A DNA stretch of 47,078 bases from Bacteroidota bacterium (GTDB lineage Bacteria; Bacteroidota; Bacteroidia; Cytophagales; Microscillaceae). Location of the stretch: positions 4,800 to 51,877 of the forward strand of contig RDXI01000010.1 of assembly GCA_004292795.1 (NCBI GenBank). Reading direction: 5' to 3'. Every line of letters starts with the position of its first letter. The first letter of the stretch is position 1. The translations under genes and the position numbers were made by a program. This document shows, in pieces, positions 1 to 6,906 of this stretch. The notes under the pieces are model-generated. The model worked only from the letters and a program-made list of their open reading frames with translations. It did not search any database and was not told the origin of the DNA.

Positions 1-44
1 TAAAATGGTGTTTTTAGCTTGTAAAAGCCTTTTACGAAGCGTTC

Positions 45-114
45 AACCCTTAGGGTGTAGGGCATTGGCACAAATTTGTGTAATCTACCATGTATGCCCT
101 ACACCCTAAGGGTT
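45..114. repeat. Perfect 21-bp inverted repeat (intergenic hairpin)
   Basis: Arms 45-65 and 94-114 are exact reverse complements of 21 nt around a 28-nt spacer. The spacer holds a second small palindrome (69-80, CACAAATTTGTG). No gene is visible in 1-281. The hairpin has no T-run directly next to it, so it is not a classical terminator for anything seen here. It could be a REP/MITE-like element or the end of a transcript from outside the window. Confidence 0.8.
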
Positions 115-281
115 AAACGTGGATTGTTCCTTGTTTAACAAATTGATTTATAATATTTTAGCTCTAAATTTAATTCCGAAGTTACGTTATGACAGGATTT
201 ACAAGATTTACAGGACTTTTTTTAGGACATAAAAAACGCCAAAACTACTTGTAAATGCTGTTAATCTTGTCTAAAAAAGCT

Positions 282-464
282 TTACTCCTGCAACCTTACC
301 ATTTTGGGCATTTTATCGTCCTCAAAATGACACAAAACGGCTTCTTTGATAGCAGTGCGCAGAGCAGGCAAGTCGTCTGCTTGTGTAAATATAGCCTCGC
401 CTAATGCTTTAGCTATATAGCCACCTTCGGGTGCTTCTTCCACCAAAAATATTTGTTCCAACAT
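282..464 (-). CDS. HicB-like small protein (60 aa), orphan
   Basis: The product is a short acidic protein. Its N-terminal half (IFLVEEAPEGGYIAKALGEA) resembles the small beta-sheet fold of HicB-type antitoxins, where a substrate-like strand is followed by a G-Y-x-A turn. The helical tail carries no DNA-binding domain I recognise. No HicA-like partner lies on either side, so it may be a solitary HicB-like protein rather than half of a toxin-antitoxin pair. Related proteins are often mislabelled as 2-oxoisovalerate dehydrogenase subunits. A promoter-like CAAAATTA (reverse of TAATTTTG) lies about 30 nt upstream of the ATG. The family call is by resemblance; that the gene is real is more certain than its function. 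Confidence 0.6.
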   Translation of the reverse strand: MLEQIFLVEEAPEGGYIAKALGEAIFTQADDLPALRTAIKEAVLCHFEDDKMPKMVRLQE

Positions 465-493
465 ATTTCTCTTTAGTTTTACTCAAAGATAAA

Positions 494-501
494 CAAAATT
501 A
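494..501 (-). promoter_or_regulatory. Bacteroidota -7 box for the HicB-like gene
   Basis: CAAAATTA on the plus strand reads TAATTTTG on the minus strand, matching the Bacteroidota primary-sigma -7 consensus TAnnTTTG. It lies about 30 nt upstream of the start at 464. No confident -33 TTG was identified. Confidence 0.5.
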
Positions 502-521
502 CCAACAAAAACAAAAAATTT

Positions 522-1373
522 ATGAACCTCACAGGATATTCTACCGCGCTTTTTTCTACATGGTATTTTGTAGAAGACTATGGCGTTTTGTTTGATGCAG
601 GCGATGGCGTGATAGCCCATCTCTTGCAAAAGGCAATGAAAGCCAAGTACATTTTTATCACACACCCAGACCGCGACCACCTCACGGGCTTGACACAACT
701 CGTGCAACTCAACAGCCGAGATGGTTTTCCCAAAATCTACTATCCGAAAGATTGTGGCTCTTTTCCTGCCTTGTCTGCCTTCTTAGCCTCCTTCGACCCG
801 CATACTTCGGGGAGCGAATGGATAGGCATAGAAGAAGGCACAGAAATACAAGTAGGCAAGGACTTGATAGTGAAACCTATAGCCAACGACCATGTGCGTA
901 AAGTGGGTGTAAAAAGTCTTAGCTACCAACTGATACGCACCAAGCGCAAACTCAAGCCCGAATTTCTCGCCCTGACGCACAAAGAAATTTTGCAACAAAA
1001 ACAAACCATAGGCGAGGAAGCCATGACTGAAGAAGTGCGCCAAATTTTGCTAAGTTATTCAGGCGATACGCCTGTTTCGCATGATGGGCGTTGGCAGGGT
1101 TCGGAAGTCTTGATACACGAGGCAACTTTCCTACACAAATACGAAGCCGACAATGCCAACCCACGCGCCAACCGCCACAGCAGTTTGGAAGAAGTGATGC
1201 AAATGGTGTCGCAAACATCAGTAGGCAAGCTTGTACTCGGTCATTTTTCCTCGCGCTATAGCGAAGAAGAAATAGGCAAGGCTATCAATACATTCGCCAC
1301 ACAGTTTGGTGTGAAAATACCCATATACGCCCTCTTGCCAAGCGTTTGCTTGAAAGATATACTAAAAAATTAA
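522..1373 (+). CDS. Ribonuclease Z-like metallo-beta-lactamase-fold hydrolase
   Basis: This 283-residue protein has an MBL fold with the order of motifs seen in tRNase Z. There is an N-terminal metal motif HPDRDHLTG (HxxxDH form, near residue 48), a central VLIHEATFL segment, an HSS segment, and a C-terminal LVLGHFSSRYS corresponding to the motif after the last metal ligand. RNase Z removes the 3' trailer of tRNA precursors in the cytoplasm. The first motif differs from the usual H-x-H-x-D-H by having D in place of the second His, so this is a divergent paralogue and its substrate could be something other than tRNA. It is convergent with the receiver-domain gene and their stop codons overlap (TAA 1371-1373 against the opposite TAA at 1370-1372). 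Confidence 0.75.
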   Translation: MNLTGYSTALFSTWYFVEDYGVLFDAGDGVIAHLLQKAMKAKYIFITHPDRDHLTGLTQLVQLNSRDGFPKIYYPKDCGSFPALSAFLASFDPHTSGSEWIGIEEGTEIQVGKDLIVKPIANDHVRKVGVKSLSYQLIRTKRKLKPEFLALTHKEILQQKQTIGEEAMTEEVRQILLSYSGDTPVSHDGRWQGSEVLIHEATFLHKYEADNANPRANRHSSLEEVMQMVSQTSVGKLVLGHFSSRYSEEEIGKAINTFATQFGVKIPIYALLPSVCLKDILKN

Positions 1374-1744
1374 ATGCGTTGCGCCAATATATGGCGCGTT
1401 TTTTCCACAAGCCTATCCAATTCTTGTGGGCGGATAATCGTGTCCGTAATGCCTACATACTGCAAATCGGGGCGTTTGTGTCGTTCATTCTCTTTCAAAA
1501 GCATTATAATAGGCAACGAAGCCCATGCAGGCGTTTGGCGTACTTTCAGCGCGAACTCCAAGCCGTTCATTTGGGGCATTTCCCAATCCGTAACTACTAA
1601 GGCTACGTTTTGGTAGGCAAGCACGCCCAAAGCCTCCATCGCATCTTGGGCTTCTATGACTTCGAAACCCGCGTACAACAAAGGGAATTTCAACAAATGG
1701 CGCAACTCCGCCGACTCATCTACTATCAATATTCGGTGGGACAT
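1370..1744 (-). CDS. Stand-alone response-regulator receiver domain, degenerate
   Basis: This is a 124-residue single CheY-like receiver domain with no output domain. The phospho-acceptor Asp is present (D53 in VTDWEMPQMNG), as is one acidic residue pair at the N-terminus (D9-E10). Two otherwise near-universal residues are changed. The Ser/Thr after beta-4 is replaced by hydrophobic residues (PIIMLL), and the conserved Lys of the K-P motif is Arg (R105-P). Such receivers may be phosphorylated poorly or work without phosphorylation. No sensor kinase is adjacent. The gene is convergent with and just overlaps the MBL hydrolase. Confidence 0.85.
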   Translation of the reverse strand: MSHRILIVDESAELRHLLKFPLLYAGFEVIEAQDAMEALGVLAYQNVALVVTDWEMPQMNGLEFALKVRQTPAWASLPIIMLLKENERHKRPDLQYVGITDTIIRPQELDRLVEKTRHILAQRI

Positions 1745-1774
1745 AGAGCCAAGTTAGCCCTTCTTTTGCAATAT

Positions 1775-1808
1775 CCCAAACGAAATTGCGTAAATTTTTC
1801 TATATTTG
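1775..1808 (+). promoter_or_regulatory. Promoter of the Smr-domain gene
   Basis: TTTG at 1775-1778 and TATATTTG at 1801-1808 are separated by 22 nt. This fits the Bacteroidota TTTG/N19-23/TAnnTTTG promoter, about 30 nt before the ATG at 1840. Confidence 0.65.
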
Positions 1809-1839
1809 CATTTAAAACCATTAAAAACCATTACCAACA

Positions 1840-2877
1840 ATGAATATTGGAGATAGAGTTCGCCTCGTACATGGAAGTGAGGAAGGCGTAATAACCAAAA
1901 TATTAGACAATAGTTTGATAGAAGTAGAAATAGAAGACGGTTTTAGAATCCCTGTGCGCCGTTCTGAAATCGCCATAGTAAGCCTCGAAGAACAAGCACG
2001 CTTTGGCTCCAAAATCAGCACACCCAAAGCGCAGGCAAGCACTGACTCTGCCCCCGTTTTGGCACAAAAAGGCATTTATACTGCCTACACCATGCTGAAC
2101 GACAAAAATGGCGCGTTGTACCTTATCAATAATACAGACTTTGATATGCCTTTCATTATTGGACACGAAGCTGAAGGGCGTTATCGTGCCTTGCGGGCTG
2201 GCGTATTGACTCAACGCAACATACAAAAAATAGAAGAATTTGCGGTAGGCGAGTTTGAACAATGGGGTACATTTGTTTTCCAATTTTTGTTTTTCCGACC
2301 AGGCTACGACACGCCCCGCGAGCCTATGGTGCGCAAGATACGTTTTCGTGCTAATACATTTTTCAAAAACAAAACTGCCGCGCCTTTGCTCAATCGTGAG
2401 GCGTATTTGATGCAGTTGGACGAGGCTTTGCAGGTGCAACCCCTACAGGCGCAAGAGGTGCAACAAGAGATTTTGGTAGCTCCACAAGCGAAAGATGCCT
2501 TGCCTGCCTTAGACGCAAACAAGATAAAAGAGGCTATGCTACAACCCACCAAAACGACTACGCAAAAAGTGAATGTAGCCCAAACCGTTAAGCAACCGCC
2601 CCGCGAAATAGACCTGCACATTGAAGCCCTAACCAAAGAACACGCCCACATGAACAATGCCCAGATGCTGGAGCTACAGGTGGCAACCTTTGAGAAAGCC
2701 TTAGAAAATGCTATCGCTACGGGTATGAAGGACATTATTTTTATCCATGGCGTGGGCAGTGGCAAATTGCGGACTGAAATTCACAAACGCCTAAGCGGAC
2801 ACCCCGACATCAGTTATTTTGCTGATGCTCGCAAGGAAAAATTTGGCTACGGAGCTACAGAAGTGAGTTTTAAGTAA
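1840..2877 (+). CDS. DUF2027 / Smr (MutS2 C-terminal-like) domain protein
   Basis: This is a 345-residue protein. Residues 1-55 form a small beta barrel of the kind at the start of MutS2-like Bacteroidota proteins (MNIGDRVRLVHGSEEGVITK). A middle beta-rich DUF2027-type region follows, then a polar linker. The last ~90 residues form an Smr domain with the signature DLHIE...MLELQ...FIHGVGSGKLR and a final FGYGATEVSFK strand. Smr domains bind and nick nucleic acid and act in DNA repair or in cleavage of mRNA at stalled ribosomes. The MutS ATPase is absent, so this is not full-length MutS2. A strong promoter precedes it, and a copy of the CTTGCCTAC word starts 3 nt after the stop codon. Confidence 0.85.
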   Translation: MNIGDRVRLVHGSEEGVITKILDNSLIEVEIEDGFRIPVRRSEIAIVSLEEQARFGSKISTPKAQASTDSAPVLAQKGIYTAYTMLNDKNGALYLINNTDFDMPFIIGHEAEGRYRALRAGVLTQRNIQKIEEFAVGEFEQWGTFVFQFLFFRPGYDTPREPMVRKIRFRANTFFKNKTAAPLLNREAYLMQLDEALQVQPLQAQEVQQEILVAPQAKDALPALDANKIKEAMLQPTKTTTQKVNVAQTVKQPPREIDLHIEALTKEHAHMNNAQMLELQVATFEKALENAIATGMKDIIFIHGVGSGKLRTEIHKRLSGHPDISYFADARKEKFGYGATEVSFK

Positions 2878-2977
2878 GGCTTGCCTACAATTTACGCAAA
2901 AAAGGTGTGAGAATATGTATTCTTACATCTTTTTTGTTTGATTTAGAGCTTGTGCAAAATTTTCGGTAGTGTATTTT

Positions 2978-3122
2978 TAGCCCCAGAGGGGCGATATCTT
3001 TGTAGAAAAGCCATTCCACAAGCAAGAACCCCGTAGGGGTGAAATCTTAAGATGTCGCCCCTACGGGGCTTTGATAATCTTAACTATGTCATGGCTACAA
3101 AGATATCGCCCCTACGGGGCTA
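2978..3122. repeat. Palindromic intergenic element with GCCCCTACGGGGC cores
   Basis: The 358-bp gap between the Smr gene and polX holds this element and no convincing gene. Its ends are ~28-nt near-perfect inverted arms (2978-3005 and 3095-3122), the inner 17 nt of which match exactly (GGGCGATATCTTTGTAG). Inside are two further palindromes, ACCCCGTAGGGGT (3028-3040) and GCCCCTACGGGGC (3056-3068). The structure looks like a MITE- or REP-like folding element. It encodes no transposase. Confidence 0.8.
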
Positions 3123-3223
3123 CTTATTTTTGAGCGGGCTCTTACAGCGAGAAAACAGTCATTTATTGAAAACTATTTCTCCACAATCCAACAATTTGCC
3201 TCTGTTTTGTTACATTTTTTTTG

Positions 3224-3231
3224 TAATTTTG
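3224..3231 (+). promoter_or_regulatory. -7 box of the polX gene
   Basis: TAATTTTG matches TAnnTTTG and lies 5 nt before the ATG at 3236. Transcription would then start at or inside the annotated start codon. Either the message is leaderless or nearly so, or the box is fortuitous. Confidence 0.35.
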
Positions 3232-3235
3232 GGCT

Positions 3236-3607
3236 ATGAATAATGCCGAAATCCTCGACCAAATCACGCTGTATGCGCAACTGTTGGAACTGCATGGCGA
3301 AAACCCTTTCAAGATTCGCTCCTACCACATGGCAGTGCAACACCTTGAAAAACAAGACATTCAGCTCGCTAAACGCGCCATAGGACAGTTCCACCAACTG
3401 ACGAACATACTTGCGAAAACACCTGCAGGCGTGGTCGAGATGTTGGGCATTTCGGGGCTTGGCATCAAAAAAGTGCAACAACTGTGGCAAATGGGCATAG
3501 AGGATACCGAACAGTTGCTACAGGCGTGTGATGAGAACAAAATAGCCGACATGAAAGGTTTTGGCGAAAAAACACAAGAAAACATCAAACAATCCTTGCT
3601 TTTTTAA
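3236..3607 (+). CDS. polX: PolX-family protein, N-terminal fragment (frameshifted)
   Basis: This 123-residue fragment matches the N-terminal helical and helix-hairpin-helix part of PolX-type enzymes (EILDQITLYAQLLELHGENPFKIRSY; then GISGLGIKKVQQLW and GFGEKTQENI, both DNA-binding hairpins). In intact relatives the chain continues directly into a G-R-F segment and the palm domain. Here it ends in TAA just after a run of six T (3600-3605), and the continuation (KRKREGRFHLP) is found one base out of frame in the overlapping downstream frame. Removing one T restores a single ~540-residue protein. This is therefore part of a broken, wrongly sequenced, or slippage-dependent gene, not an independent one. 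Confidence 0.85.
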   Translation: MNNAEILDQITLYAQLLELHGENPFKIRSYHMAVQHLEKQDIQLAKRAIGQFHQLTNILAKTPAGVVEMLGISGLGIKKVQQLWQMGIEDTEQLLQACDENKIADMKGFGEKTQENIKQSLLF

Positions 3608-4859
3608 ACGCAAGCGAGAGGGACGTTTTCACTTGCCTGAAGCCACGCTTTGCGCTCAAGAATTGGAGAAATATTTGCAAAATGCCTTGCCTGCCCTGCC
3701 CCTGCAGTTGGTAGGCGAGCTTAGACAAGGCTACGAAACCATACAAAGTTTGGCGTTTCTTGTGCCACTTGCCTACAAAAAAAGCACGATAGAAGCCTTA
3801 GAAAACGCGCCTTTCCTACAGGCAGACGCGCCACAGGCAAGTCTCTTTGCGTGGGTAGGCAAGTTTGCACACGCGGGCATAACCGTTGAGGTGCGCTTCA
3901 CAGAGGAGGCAAGAATGGGAAGCGAGGCGTTTATGTTGTCGGCTTCGCCCAAACATTTGGGCATTCCTATCAAACAAAAAACCTTACTCCAAATAGCCGT
4001 TACCGAAAATTTTGCTACCGAAGAAGCCTTGTACGAAAGCATTGGCTGGCAATACGTCCCTGCCGAAATGCGCGAAGGCGGTTTTGAGATAGACTTGGCG
4101 CGACAAAAAAACTTGCCTACCCTCCTCACAGTGCAAGACATCAAAGGCATACTGCACGCACACAGCACCTACAGCGATGGCAAACACACTTTAGAACAAA
4201 TGGCACAAGCTTGCATAGCGCAAGGTTTTGGCTACTTGGGCATTACCGACCACTCCAAAAGCGCGGCGTATGCGGGCGGACTGTCCGAAGGGCGCGTCTT
4301 GCAACAAATAGCCGAAATAGACAAACTCAATGCGCAACTCGCGCCTTTCCGCATTTTCAAGGGCATCGAGTCCGATATTTTGGCTGATGGCTCTTTGGAT
4401 TATGATGAAAGCATTTTGCAAAAATTTGATTTTGTGATTGCTTCTATACATGGAGGCTTCAAAATGACTCCCGAAAAAGCTACGGAGCGTTTGATAAAAG
4501 CGATTGAAAATCCTTATACGACCATTTTGGGACACCCTACGGGCAGGCTTTTGTTGAGGCGCGAAGGCTATCCTGTGCAAATGGAGAAGGTGATAGATGC
4601 TTGCGCCCAAAACAATGTGGTTATAGAAATCAATGCGAACTCATGGCGACTTGACCTCGATTGGCGTTGGGTGCGCTTGGCTCTGAACAAGGGCGTGATG
4701 CTAAGTGTCAATCCTGACAGCCACAGCCGAGATAGCCTAAGCGATATTCAGTGGGGCGTACTCACAGGGCGCAAAGGCGGGCTAACGGCTTCGCAAACGC
4801 TCAACGCTCTAACGACTGAAGAAATAGCGTCTTATTTTTTGAAAAAGGCAACGAAATAG
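3561..4859 (+). CDS. polX: PolX-family protein, palm remnant and PHP phosphoesterase domain
   Basis: The first ~15 residues are out-of-frame reading; homology starts at KRKREGRF (from about 3606). The palm segment reads VGELRQGYETIQSLAFLV where active PolX enzymes have GS-x-RR...GDIDIL, so the nucleotidyltransferase aspartates are missing and polymerase activity is unlikely. The C-terminal PHP domain is intact. Its metal ligands are in HAHSTYSDG, GITDH, GIESDI, IASIHGG, LGHPTGR and NPDSHS, giving a 3'-5' exonuclease or related phosphoesterase. I infer a nuclease or repair role rather than gap-filling synthesis. The 3' flank carries a perfect inverted pair of the GGCAAG word. Confidence 0.88.
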   Translation: MAKKHKKTSNNPCFFKRKREGRFHLPEATLCAQELEKYLQNALPALPLQLVGELRQGYETIQSLAFLVPLAYKKSTIEALENAPFLQADAPQASLFAWVGKFAHAGITVEVRFTEEARMGSEAFMLSASPKHLGIPIKQKTLLQIAVTENFATEEALYESIGWQYVPAEMREGGFEIDLARQKNLPTLLTVQDIKGILHAHSTYSDGKHTLEQMAQACIAQGFGYLGITDHSKSAAYAGGLSEGRVLQQIAEIDKLNAQLAPFRIFKGIESDILADGSLDYDESILQKFDFVIASIHGGFKMTPEKATERLIKAIENPYTTILGHPTGRLLLRREGYPVQMEKVIDACAQNNVVIEINANSWRLDLDWRWVRLALNKGVMLSVNPDSHSRDSLSDIQWGVLTGRKGGLTASQTLNALTTEEIASYFLKKATK

Positions 4860-4869
4860 ATATACAAGC

Positions 4870-4893
4870 AGGCAAGACTCGCGTCTTGCCTAC
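4870..4893 (+). terminator. Inverted pair of the AGGCAAG word, terminator-like
   Basis: The stem AGGCAAGAC (4870-4878) and GTCTTGCCT (4883-4891) closes a 4-nt TCGC loop directly after the PolX/PHP stop. There is only a weak T-tract after it. It is built from two oppositely oriented copies of the genome-wide word (CAGGCAAG and CTTGCCTAC). Confidence 0.6.
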
Positions 4894-4922
4894 TTTGCAG
4901 TTAGTAAGCAAGCCAAAATACT

Positions 4923-5333
4923 ATGGAAAACCTCTCAATCAAACAACTTGCGTGTTTGGAAATCAATTTACGCGACCTTATGGGGATTACATATAATATT
5001 GAATTTAGCGATTCCCGCCCCACAGAAGTATCCTCCAAACTCTCATCGGAAGACGCTACAAAATTGGATTTTATAAAGCGAAAAATCCAACAGAATAAAG
5101 AAACTTACCAAAAAAAGCCTCAAGGTATAACATCATTTACGCTCAACAAAATGTATGAAGAAACTGCTCAGAAATTGACTGATTTTGAAGTAATGGCTAT
5201 GTACTTGGGTTGGAGTCAGGATTTTGTGCCAGAACATCTCGCAAAGCTTTGGGGGCTTTGTACGAAGTGCATCAACCGTGTGATAGACTTTGAAACAAGC
5301 CTAACGGGGTACGAAAGAAGTGATGGAATGTAG
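4923..5333 (+). CDS. Hypothetical protein, 136 aa
   Basis: I do not recognise the family. The protein is soluble and mostly helical by composition, with a charged middle (residues 45-70, Lys/Gln-rich) and an aromatic C-terminal half (MAMYLGWSQDF...AKLWGLCTKCINRVIDF). It has no signal peptide or membrane segment. It lies between the PolX gene and a decayed phage antirepressor gene, so it may be accessory cargo. Normal codon use and a clean ATG support it being real. No function can be assigned. Confidence 0.6.
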   Translation: MENLSIKQLACLEINLRDLMGITYNIEFSDSRPTEVSSKLSSEDATKLDFIKRKIQQNKETYQKKPQGITSFTLNKMYEETAQKLTDFEVMAMYLGWSQDFVPEHLAKLWGLCTKCINRVIDFETSLTGYERSDGM

Positions 5334-5399
5334 TGTTTCGAAAAAAGTGCGACATTGCCTTACTTTTTTTATAGGCAAGGTGCGTTGCGTTTATTGGCA

Positions 5400-5689
5400 A
5401 TGCTTTCAGTGGAAAATCAACTCGAAATCCAAAATCTGAACGGTGTATAGGTAATAGACAGCCGTATCATTGCTAAAGGCTTGCATATCAATCATAAAAG
5501 CCTGATAGAAACTATCCGAGAGTATCAAAAAGACCTCGAAGACTTAGGCACACTGCCGTTTGAAACGGCAGTGAAGAAACGCGACAAAGGGGCAACTACG
5601 CAAACAACTCGAAGCTAAAACAAGTAAGCAAATTGAATTTCTTGCCTGAAAATCGCCATTTGTATCAAATCTCCAACACTACAGAATGA
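5400..5689 (+). pseudogene. Remnant of a phage antirepressor/Rha-like DNA-binding protein
   Basis: One frame from ATG 5400 reads NQLEIQNLNGV, then TAG (5448-5450), then VIDSRIIAKGLHINHKSL and IETIREYQKDLEDLGTLPFE, ending at TAA 5616-5618. The VIDSRxIAKxLxxxHKxxxxxI pattern is the N-terminal DNA-binding region of phage antirepressor (Rha/AntA-like) proteins, usually followed by a G-x-x-x-x-Y-L-x-N-E-x-Q segment that is missing here. Later pieces (QLRKQLEAKT, FLPENRHLYQIS) sit in other frames. The region is therefore a decayed phage-type gene and explains most of the 394-bp gap 5334-5727. The family call is by pattern only. Confidence 0.5.
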
Positions 5690-5694
5690 AAAAA

Positions 5695-5719
5695 CAGGCA
5701 AGACTTGCGCCTTGCCTGC
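5695..5719 (-). terminator. Inverted pair of the AGGCAAG word downstream of the TerB-like gene
   Basis: CAGGCAAG (5695-5702) and CTTGCCTGC (5711-5719) form an imperfect hairpin (GCAAGGCGCAAGTCTTGCC type) 9 nt past the stop of the minus-strand TerB-like gene. It is the second such pair within 900 bp. Confidence 0.45.
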
Positions 5720-5727
5720 TGTGGTAT

Positions 5728-6822
5728 TTATATTTGCAACTGACTGATAGCCTTGCCTAAGAGCATAGCGAAAATGTCCATATTGCCCTCAAATTGTAGG
5801 AAAGGATTTTTGCCCTCGCCCTTCTCTATTTCCATACCATTGGCGAACACTGTAAAATCTATCACACGATTGAGCAATATAATTTTGTCGCCTTTGCTAC
5901 CCTTGAAAAGTACACGCTTGTTTGTGAGGTATATCGTACCAGAATCGAGGGCGTGCCATTGGGCAGTATCCAATTTTTTGGTGTCATTCGCAGGGTTGCG
6001 CCAATACAAACCTTTGGCTATTTTCAAACTAAGCGCGTTGTTCGAGTTTACTTTGGCGGGTGTTTCGGCTGTTTGTTCGAGCCATTGCGTATTGTGGGCT
6101 ATGAAATAACATTTTTCAGAGCGGGGAATGTTGATGTCGACCTGCAATTCGGGCATTTCATCATTTTCTATCTGCCAATAGAGCCTGTATTTTTCGAGGT
6201 CAGTTTTGGTAACATCATCAAATTTCAGCTCGGCATGTAGGTTTTTGGCAATGGCTTGTAGCTCGCGTTCTTCTTCAGGCGAGAGTTTCGCGTCAGAGAT
6301 AACATTGTTCATGAAGTTGCGTATCAACTCCTGCCCACTTGTGAGGTAGATTTTTTGTGCCACTTCATCAGGGAGTTTCAGGTCGTTCTGGAGTTTTTCG
6401 ATAAAAGCACGCTCTCCCTCGTCGAGTTCGCCATCAAGAATTACCTTGTCCACTTCTGCCTTGTATATCTTGCCTGCCAATTCGCGGTGAATTTCCTCTA
6501 CTTGTTTGTCGTTGATTTGCAAGATGCGTTTTAGCTCGCGGAGGTCATCGAGTTCTTTTTCAGAAATGACTTTATCCGAGAGGCAACTATTCAAGTATGA
6601 TTTGTAGAAATTTACTACTTCTTCTGTATAGTCGTTTTTGAAGTTCACGCCATACTTATCTGCTATGCCATAGACTTGCTCCAGCGTGATTTGGCTAAGT
6701 TCGTGTTCAGCCAGCAGGTTGTTCAGTTCTATGATAGCATTTTCTTTGATGCGTTGCCCCAACATTTTTTGCAAAAATGTTGTTTTTTTGAGGTCTTGCT
6801 TGTTATATATGTGATGTTCCAT
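5728..6822 (-). CDS. TerB-like helical repeat protein with C-terminal GRAM/PH-like domain
   Basis: The ATG at 6820-6822 (MEHHIYNKQDLKK) is preferred over the upstream in-frame ATG at 6900, whose first 26 residues look non-native and would overlap the likely leader. The product is about 364 residues. Three related acidic helical units (SDKVISEKELDDLRELKRIL, DGELDEGERAFIEKLQNDL, SDAKLSPEEERELQAIAKNL) match the TerB/calcium-loop-like pattern of tellurite-resistance-associated proteins. The C-terminus (TIYLTNKRVLFKGSKGDKIILLNRVIDF) looks like a small PH/GRAM-type lipid-binding module. No membrane segment is visible. It follows prmA on the same strand. I infer a cytoplasmic or membrane-associated stress protein; the exact role is unknown. 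Confidence 0.7.
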   Translation of the reverse strand: MEHHIYNKQDLKKTTFLQKMLGQRIKENAIIELNNLLAEHELSQITLEQVYGIADKYGVNFKNDYTEEVVNFYKSYLNSCLSDKVISEKELDDLRELKRILQINDKQVEEIHRELAGKIYKAEVDKVILDGELDEGERAFIEKLQNDLKLPDEVAQKIYLTSGQELIRNFMNNVISDAKLSPEEERELQAIAKNLHAELKFDDVTKTDLEKYRLYWQIENDEMPELQVDINIPRSEKCYFIAHNTQWLEQTAETPAKVNSNNALSLKIAKGLYWRNPANDTKKLDTAQWHALDSGTIYLTNKRVLFKGSKGDKIILLNRVIDFTVFANGMEIEKGEGKNPFLQFEGNMDIFAMLLGKAISQLQI

Positions 6823-6906
6823 GGACGTGGGGTGAATAATGCGGTTGGGATAATGTGCTTGAATGGTTACAAAAATACGTCTTTTATCAATGACTAACAA
6901 AAAAAA

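Noticed and set aside
3052-3243. 63-residue frame between the Smr gene and polX
   Set aside because: It runs through the palindromic element and has repeat-derived peptides (SPLRG twice).
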